Made by a program: the position numbers and the translations under genes
From: JACQNR01 sp049515175
GTDB taxonomy: Bacteria; Acidobacteriota; Terriglobia; UBA7540
Length of the DNA: 10,285 nt
Reading direction: 5' to 3'
Assembly (NCBI GenBank): GCA_049515175.1
Contig: JBEKUI010000173.1
Coordinates: 1 to 10,285, forward strand
The notes under the pieces: model-generated
What the model saw: only the letters and a program-made list of their open reading frames with translations
The model's database searches: none
Told to the model about the DNA's origin: nothing
Shown here: positions 5,436 through 10,285 of the stretch, one piece after another
Position numbering within the stretch: position 1 is the first letter of the stretch
Layout: each line of letters opens with the position of its first letter

Positions 5436-6122
5436 ATGTTAAAGGCCGAGAATCTCACGAAGGTTTACCGCTCTGGCGAGGAAGAGGTGACCGTTTTCGC
5501 GGGCCTCAATCTGGAGATTCGTCCCGGCCAACTGGTGGCGCTGATCGGCGAGTCGGGGGCGGGCAAGACGACGCTGCTCCACCTGCTCGGCGCCCTAGAC
5601 ACTCCGACGAGCGGTGAGGTATACTTCGAAGGGCAGGGATTGAGTGGGTTCGGCGACCGGGAGAGAGCTTCTTATCGCAACCGGTGCATTGGCTACATGT
5701 GGCAGATGCACTACCTGCTGCCCGAATTCAGCGCTCTTGAAAACGTCGTGTTGCCGCAGGTGATTGGAGGCAGGGAATTTGGGGCGGCGCGCGGACGGGC
5801 TCGGGAAATGCTGGCCGAGGTGGGACTGGCAGACCTGGGGCATCGCCGGGTGGGTGAACTCTCCGGTGGTGAACAGCAGCGCGTGGCCCTGGCGCGGGCG
5901 TTGGCGAATCAGCCGGCGCTTCTGCTGGCCGACGAACCGACCGGGAATCTGGACCGTCGGACCGCGATGCGCGTGATGGAATTGATCGAGAAGTTGCACC
6001 GGGCGCACGGTCTGACCTCGGTGCTGGCGACGCACAACCTGGAGCTGGCGCAACGGGCCCATCGGACGCTGCGTCTGAGCGACGGCAAACTGACTGAGAC
6101 GGTAGTTCCCGAGGTTCACTAA
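5436..6122 (+). CDS. lolD: Lipoprotein-releasing system ATP-binding protein LolD
   Basis: A 228-aa ABC ATPase that powers lipoprotein release by the LolC/E permease at the cytoplasmic face of the inner membrane. Visible motifs are Walker A GESGAGKT (38-45), the Q-loop glutamine Q90 followed by MHYLLPEFSALENV, which is the characteristic LolD stretch, signature LSGGEQQR (142-149), Walker B ALLLADE (161-167), D-loop NLD (171-173) and switch histidine H200. All catalytic residues are present and the length matches LolD (about 230 aa). I chose the ATG at 5436 because the protein then starts MLKAENLTKVY like its relatives. The frame stays open to a GTG at 5385, but the 17 extra residues are translated repeat arm and hairpin. 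No good Shine-Dalgarno sequence precedes 5436, so translation may depend on a weak site or on coupling to the upstream gene. clpC follows after 58 nt, probably in the same transcript. Confidence 0.93.
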   Translation: MLKAENLTKVYRSGEEEVTVFAGLNLEIRPGQLVALIGESGAGKTTLLHLLGALDTPTSGEVYFEGQGLSGFGDRERASYRNRCIGYMWQMHYLLPEFSALENVVLPQVIGGREFGAARGRAREMLAEVGLADLGHRRVGELSGGEQQRVALARALANQPALLLADEPTGNLDRRTAMRVMELIEKLHRAHGLTSVLATHNLELAQRAHRTLRLSDGKLTETVVPEVH

Positions 6123-6180
6123 TCTCCGCACCGTAGCCGGAGCGAAACGGGCGGCGGTTCAAACTCAGACCTGAGGAGCT

Positions 6181-8619
6181 ATGTTCGAGAGATATACCGA
6201 GAAGGCCCGCCGCGTCATCTTTTTCGCCCGCTACGAAGCCAGCCAGTTTGGGAGCCCTTACATCGAGACCGAGCACCTGCTCCTCGGCCTCCTCCGCGAG
6301 GACAAGGCGCTCACCAACCGCTTCCTGCGCTCCCACGCCTCCATCGAATCGATTCGCAAGCAGATCGAGGGGCGGACGACCATCCGCGAGAAGGTCTCGA
6401 CTTCCGTGGACCTGCCCCTTTCGCCGGAGTGCAAGCGCGTGCTTGCCTACGCCGCCGAGGAGGCGGAGCGCCTGCAGCACAAGCACATCGGGACGGAGCA
6501 CCTGCTGCTCGGGCTGCTGCGCGAGGACAAGAGCTTTGCGGCGGAAATTCTGCACGAGCGCGGGCTGCGCCTTTCCACGATCCGCGAGGAGCTTGGCCGG
6601 ACGCAGAACGAGAAAACCACCGCGAGCCGCTCCAAGGAGACGTCGCTGCTGGCCGAATTCAGCCGCGACCTGACCCAGTCGGCGCTGGAGAACCAGCTCG
6701 ATCCGCTCATCGGGCGGGAAGCGGAAGTCGAACGCGTCATCCAGATTCTCTGCCGCCGCACCAAGAACAATCCTGTACTGATTGGCGAGCCCGGAGTGGG
6801 CAAAACGGCGATCGTGGAAGGCTTGGCGCAGCGCATCGCCGACGGCGACGTGCCCTCCTTCCTCGCCGACAAGCGCATTCTGGCGCTCGACCTTTCGCTC
6901 ATCGTAGCGGGCACGAAATACCGCGGCCAGTTCGAGGAGCGGCTGAAGACCATCATGAAGGAGCTGATGGAGGCGCAGAACGCCATCATCTTCATCGACG
7001 AGCTGCACACTCTGGTGGGCGCGGGCTCGGCCGAGGGTTCACTGGACGCGGCCAACATCCTGAAGCCGGCGCTCTCCCGCGGTGAAGTCCAGTGCATCGG
7101 CGCCACGACGCCGGGCGAGTACCGCAAGTCAGTGGAAAAGGACCGCTCGCTCGAGCGGCGCTTCCAGGCTGTCAAGGTTCCGCCTCCCAGCGAGAGTGAG
7201 GCCATCAAGGTTCTGTTCGGCATCAAGGACCGCTACGAGAAGTTTCACGCCGTGACTTATACCGACGACGCGCTGAACAACTCCGTCTATCTTTCCAATC
7301 GCTATATTGCAGATCGGTTCCTGCCCGATAAAGCTGTGGACCTGATCGATGAAGCGGGGGCGCGCGTCAAACTGCGGCAAAGCTCGTTGCCCGAGGAGAT
7401 GGTGGACGTCCAGAAGCGCATCAAGTTCGTGGTTCACCGCATGGAAAACGCCATCGCCAACCACGAATTCGAAAAGGCGCGCTTCTACTCCGACGAGGAG
7501 CGCAAAGAGCGCGAGAACATGCGCTTGCTGCGCGAAAAATACAACATTGACGAAACGGCGATGGGAGTAGTCCACCGCGAGGACATTGAGGACGTGGTCG
7601 CCCGCTGGACGGGCATCCCGGTGACGGCCATCAAGGAAGAAGAGATGTCCAAGCTTCTGCGCATCGAGGAGGAGCTGCACAAGAGGATTATCAGTCAGGA
7701 TACGGCTCTTTCGGCGCTGGCGCGCGCCATCCGCCGCTCGCGAGCGGGGTTGAAGGCTCCCGGCCGTCCAGTGGGATCGTTCCTCTTTCTGGGCCCGACG
7801 GGGGTGGGCAAGACGGAGATGGCACGTTCCCTCGCGGCTTTTCTTTTCGGCAGTGAGCGCGCGCTGATCCGCTTCGACATGTCCGAGTTCATGGAGAAGC
7901 ACTCGGTGTCCAAGCTGATCGGGTCGCCGCCTGGATACGTGGGCTACGAGGAAGGCGGCCAGCTCACTGAGCGCGTGCGTCGCTCCCCCTATTCGATAAT
8001 TCTGCTGGACGAAATCGAGAAGGCCCATCCCGACGTGTTCAATATCCTGCTCCAGGTGTTCGAGGATGGGCAGCTGACTGACGGCCTCGGCAATACGGTC
8101 GACTTCAAAAACGTTATTGTGATCATGACCTCCAACATCGGCGCGCGCCATCTCGAAAAGCGCAGCCAACTGGGCTTCCAAGCGGCTAGCGAAGCGGCGG
8201 CCGAAAAGAAAGTGGAAGACCTAGTGATGGCGGAGGTCAAACGACTCTTTAATCCCGAGTTTCTGAACCGCCTGGACGAGGTCATCGTCTTCAATGCGCT
8301 CAACGACGGCGACCTGCTGAAGATCATTGATTTGTTGGTGGGCGGCATCAATCAGAACCTGGCGCAGAAGAACATCACCATTACGCTCTCGCCGGAAGCG
8401 GGCCGATGGATACTGGAAAAGACGTGCGGCGACCGCTCCTACGGGGCGCGGCCCCTGCGCCGGGCATTGCAGAAGTACGTGGAAGATCCACTCTCGGAAG
8501 CCCTCATCCAGGGTGAAGTTCAGACGCCGGCGGTGCTGGAAGTGGTGGTGGAGAACGAGACGCTCTGCTATCGCTCGGTGAGTGATAAGCTAGTCGGGGC
8601 CACACCGCTGACGCAATAG
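6181..8619 (+). CDS. clpC: ATP-dependent Clp protease ATP-binding subunit ClpC
   Basis: An 812-aa class I Hsp100 AAA+ unfoldase that threads substrates into the ClpP protease in the cytoplasm. The N-domain has two Clp_N repeats (about 1-60 and 80-140), each with the TEHLLLGLLRED signature. D1 has Walker A GEPGVGKT (202-209), pore loop KYRG (246-249) and Walker B IIFIDE (269-274). The middle region (about 407-455) is a UVR-like coiled segment typical of ClpC rather than ClpA or ClpB. D2 has Walker A GPTGVGKT (538-545), pore loop GYVG (585-588) and Walker B IILLDE (606-611). The LGF tripeptide at 664-666 is the ClpP-docking loop, so this is a protease partner and not a ClpB-type disaggregase. 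AGGAG ends only two bases before the ATG, a short spacing, but MFERYTEKARR is the standard ClpC start. No ctsR, mcsA or mcsB genes are adjacent; instead it lies between lolD and bamA. Confidence 0.96.
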   Translation: MFERYTEKARRVIFFARYEASQFGSPYIETEHLLLGLLREDKALTNRFLRSHASIESIRKQIEGRTTIREKVSTSVDLPLSPECKRVLAYAAEEAERLQHKHIGTEHLLLGLLREDKSFAAEILHERGLRLSTIREELGRTQNEKTTASRSKETSLLAEFSRDLTQSALENQLDPLIGREAEVERVIQILCRRTKNNPVLIGEPGVGKTAIVEGLAQRIADGDVPSFLADKRILALDLSLIVAGTKYRGQFEERLKTIMKELMEAQNAIIFIDELHTLVGAGSAEGSLDAANILKPALSRGEVQCIGATTPGEYRKSVEKDRSLERRFQAVKVPPPSESEAIKVLFGIKDRYEKFHAVTYTDDALNNSVYLSNRYIADRFLPDKAVDLIDEAGARVKLRQSSLPEEMVDVQKRIKFVVHRMENAIANHEFEKARFYSDEERKERENMRLLREKYNIDETAMGVVHREDIEDVVARWTGIPVTAIKEEEMSKLLRIEEELHKRIISQDTALSALARAIRRSRAGLKAPGRPVGSFLFLGPTGVGKTEMARSLAAFLFGSERALIRFDMSEFMEKHSVSKLIGSPPGYVGYEEGGQLTERVRRSPYSIILLDEIEKAHPDVFNILLQVFEDGQLTDGLGNTVDFKNVIVIMTSNIGARHLEKRSQLGFQAASEAAAEKKVEDLVMAEVKRLFNPEFLNRLDEVIVFNALNDGDLLKIIDLLVGGINQNLAQKNITITLSPEAGRWILEKTCGDRSYGARPLRRALQKYVEDPLSEALIQGEVQTPAVLEVVVENETLCYRSVSDKLVGATPLTQ

Positions 8620-8638
8620 ACGGCCAGCTCGCGCGGCA

Positions 8639-8657
8639 GGAAAGGCCTCTGCCTTCC
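8639..8657 (+). terminator. Hairpin after clpC, weak terminator candidate
   Basis: GGAAAGGC (8639-8646) pairs with GCCTTCC (8651-8657) around CTCT, with one bulged A. It begins 20 nt after the clpC stop. There is no T-run, and an alternative GGCAG/CTGCC pairing overlaps it. It may separate clpC from bamA or simply stabilise the mRNA. The rest of 8620-8781 shows no gene. Confidence 0.25.
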
Positions 8658-8781
8658 CCAGGAATCCTCCAGGCTCCTTCGCGGGGGGACGTGAAACCAC
8701 CGGTGGGCGGGCCAACTTCTGGTGTACTCCTGGCATCCGAAGGTAATAGTTCATAGTCAGTTTGAGGGAGAGGACTGTTTC

Positions 8782-10285
8782 GTGCGGAAGAGCACGCCGG
8801 CACAAATATTGAGGAAGCAGTGGACGGCCCCGGCTGTCCTTGCGACCGTTCTTGTCCTGCTGGGACCACGGCCAGTCGCGGCGCAGCAGACTGGAGCACC
8901 ACAGGGCACTCCGTCAACCCCATCCAATGCCCAGCCCACGGCTCAGCAAGCCGAAAAAAACAAACCGAAGCCTCCCGCCTCAAAGAAGGAAGAAACTACC
9001 CAAGAGCCCGGGAACCTCCAACTGGAGACGCCGGAAGCGGCCCCCGAGCCGGAAACCAAGCCCCCAACGCCCGGCGCTCCGGGACAGCCCACGCCGCTGA
9101 TCAAGCCAGTCCCCATCGAAGAACAAAAGCAGGTTCTCATCGAAGACATCATCTTCCGTGGCAACCGCCGCATTCCGGCTGCGACGCTTCGCGCCCGGGT
9201 TTTTTCCCACAAGGGCGACGTTTACGACGAGAGCGCGCTGGAGCGCGATTTCATGGCCCTGTGGAATACCGGCTTTGTGGATGACATTCGCTGCGAGGTC
9301 ATCGACGGAGAAAAGGGTAAGGTCGTGACCTTCTACGTCCGCGAGAAGAAGCTGGTGCGGAGCATCGATTACAAAGGGCTCAATACCGTCCAGCAGTCGG
9401 ACGTCCTGGACGAGTTTAAGAAGCGGAAGGTGGGACTTTCGATCCAGTCGCAGTATGACCCGGTAATCATCAAGCGCGCCCAGGTGGTGCTGCAGGATCT
9501 GCTGGCCGCGCACGGCCGCCAGTTTGCCACCGTCCGTGCCCGGACGCGAAGCATTCCCCCCAACTCCCTCGCCTTGACTTTCGTGGTCGTCGAGGGTCCC
9601 AAGGTGAAGATCGGGGACATTCGCTTCGACGGCAATACGGTCTTTTCCGACAACCGACTGGTGCGATCGATGAAGTACTCGCGGCCGGCGGGTGCTCCAC
9701 CCTGGTTTTATTGGTTCCACAAGACTTACGACAAGGACAAGATCCTGGCGGATTTGGAACTGAACGTGCGCACTCTCTACCAGGACAACGGATACTTTTA
9801 CGTTGTCCTGAAGGAACCTGTCACCAAGATGACGGACACCAAGAACCGCTGGCCGTTCTTCTTCTTCGGCTGGGGGCGGGGCAAGCGGGTGGATGTCACA
9901 ATTCCCGTCGAGGAAGGCGACCGGTACCGCCTGGGTCGACTGGTCATCCGAGGCAACAAGCTTTTCAAGCAGGCTCAGCTCGAGCCGGTCTTGCGGCTCA
10001 AGACCGGCGACATATTCGACCTGGGCAAAGTCCGCAAGAGCATCGAGAATTACCAGAAGCTGTACGGCGCCTACGGGTACATCAATTTCACCGCCACACC
10101 GGATATCGAGCCGGACACCAAAAAGAAGATCATCAACCTGGCGCTGGATTTTGAAGAAGAGAAGCAGTATTTCGTCCACCGCATCGAATTCTCCGGCAAC
10201 ACCAAGACCCGCGATAAGGTCGTCCGGCGCGACTTGTTGCTGGACGAGGGCAACATCTTCAGCTCTGAGCTGTGGGATTTGAGCG
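8782..10285 (+). CDS. bamA: Outer-membrane protein assembly factor BamA, N-terminal part, cut by window edge
   Basis: The central subunit of the outer-membrane beta-barrel assembly machine; 501 codons are visible and the frame is open to the right edge. A GTG start at 8782 has AGGA (8771-8774) seven bases upstream. A Sec signal peptide follows: basic residues to 12, a hydrophobic core at about 17-28, and likely cleavage after VAA at 34. Residues 35-117 form a low-complexity linker rich in P, Q, T, K and E. POTRA domains then begin at about 118 (IEDIIFRGNRRI), 191 (RSIDYKGLNTV), 275 (IGDIRFDGNTVF), 382 (LGRLVIRGNKLF) and 464 (HRIEFSGNTKTR); the fifth is incomplete and the barrel lies outside. 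The third POTRA is enlarged and contains two aromatic clusters, at 308-312 and 357-364. Five POTRA repeats identify BamA rather than TamA (three) or FhaC (two). It may share a transcript with clpC, 162 nt upstream. Confidence 0.93.
   Translation, partial: MRKSTPAQILRKQWTAPAVLATVLVLLGPRPVAAQQTGAPQGTPSTPSNAQPTAQQAEKNKPKPPASKKEETTQEPGNLQLETPEAAPEPETKPPTPGAPGQPTPLIKPVPIEEQKQVLIEDIIFRGNRRIPAATLRARVFSHKGDVYDESALERDFMALWNTGFVDDIRCEVIDGEKGKVVTFYVREKKLVRSIDYKGLNTVQQSDVLDEFKKRKVGLSIQSQYDPVIIKRAQVVLQDLLAAHGRQFATVRARTRSIPPNSLALTFVVVEGPKVKIGDIRFDGNTVFSDNRLVRSMKYSRPAGAPPWFYWFHKTYDKDKILADLELNVRTLYQDNGYFYVVLKEPVTKMTDTKNRWPFFFFGWGRGKRVDVTIPVEEGDRYRLGRLVIRGNKLFKQAQLEPVLRLKTGDIFDLGKVRKSIENYQKLYGAYGYINFTATPDIEPDTKKKIINLALDFEEEKQYFVHRIEFSGNTKTRDKVVRRDLLLDEGNIFSSELWDLS

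Noticed and set aside
5728..7008. A 426-codon minus-strand open frame across lolD and clpC
   Set aside because: It overlaps two conserved genes in antisense and its product has low-complexity R/P/S-rich sequence without recognisable motifs.
8697..8706. Ten-base palindrome CCACCGGTGG upstream of bamA
   Set aside because: A single GC-rich 10-mer palindrome is expected by chance in DNA of this composition, and no promoter element is clearly associated with it.
8980..10179. A 399-codon minus-strand open frame opposite bamA
   Set aside because: The plus strand encodes a full POTRA series with signal peptide and Shine-Dalgarno sequence; the antisense product has no recognisable domain.

Overview
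The window is GC-rich, densely coding DNA from a diderm (two-membrane) bacterium. A LolC/E-type permease, LolD and BamA sit together with a ClpC ATPase, and there are two Tat-exported proteins of kinds common in Acidobacteriota, Planctomycetota and Verrucomicrobiota. I favour Acidobacteriota. This is inferred from gene content and order; the sequence holds no rRNA or other phylogenetic marker.

Layout. (1) Positions 1-299, minus strand: the first 99 codons of a LOG-family (TIGR00730-like) Rossmann protein that runs off the left edge. (2) 300-520: a divergent intergenic region. (3) 521-1876 and 2109-3542, plus strand: two Tat-signal proteins, a Gfo/Idh/MocA-type oxidoreductase and a protein resembling the C-terminal half of L-fucose/L-arabinose isomerases. 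Between them lie two strong hairpins, a TTGACA -35-like box, and a perfect hairpin directly against the second gene's Shine-Dalgarno sequence. (4) 3673-10285, plus strand: an envelope-biogenesis cluster of lolC/E, a four-helix-bundle (S23/IVS-type) gene, lolD, clpC and the first 501 codons of bamA, which is cut by the right edge.

How the genes fit together. The LolC/E permease and the LolD ATPase form the ABC machine that releases lipoproteins from the inner membrane to the LolA carrier. BamA is the core of the outer-membrane beta-barrel assembly machine, which itself needs Lol-delivered lipoproteins. ClpC is a AAA+ unfoldase that feeds the ClpP protease, so protein quality control is encoded inside an envelope-assembly cluster. 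The two Tat proteins look like exported sugar-processing enzymes.

The most unusual structure is between lolC/E and lolD. A 126-aa four-helix-bundle gene is bracketed by 29-bp inverted arms (23 of 29 positions complementary) built from short CCGAT units. This is the architecture of 23S rRNA intervening sequences (an S23 gene between complementary ends), but here it lies inside a protein-coding operon. The right arm runs into the start of lolD, leaves lolD without a clear Shine-Dalgarno sequence, and can be misread as a 17-residue N-terminal extension of LolD.
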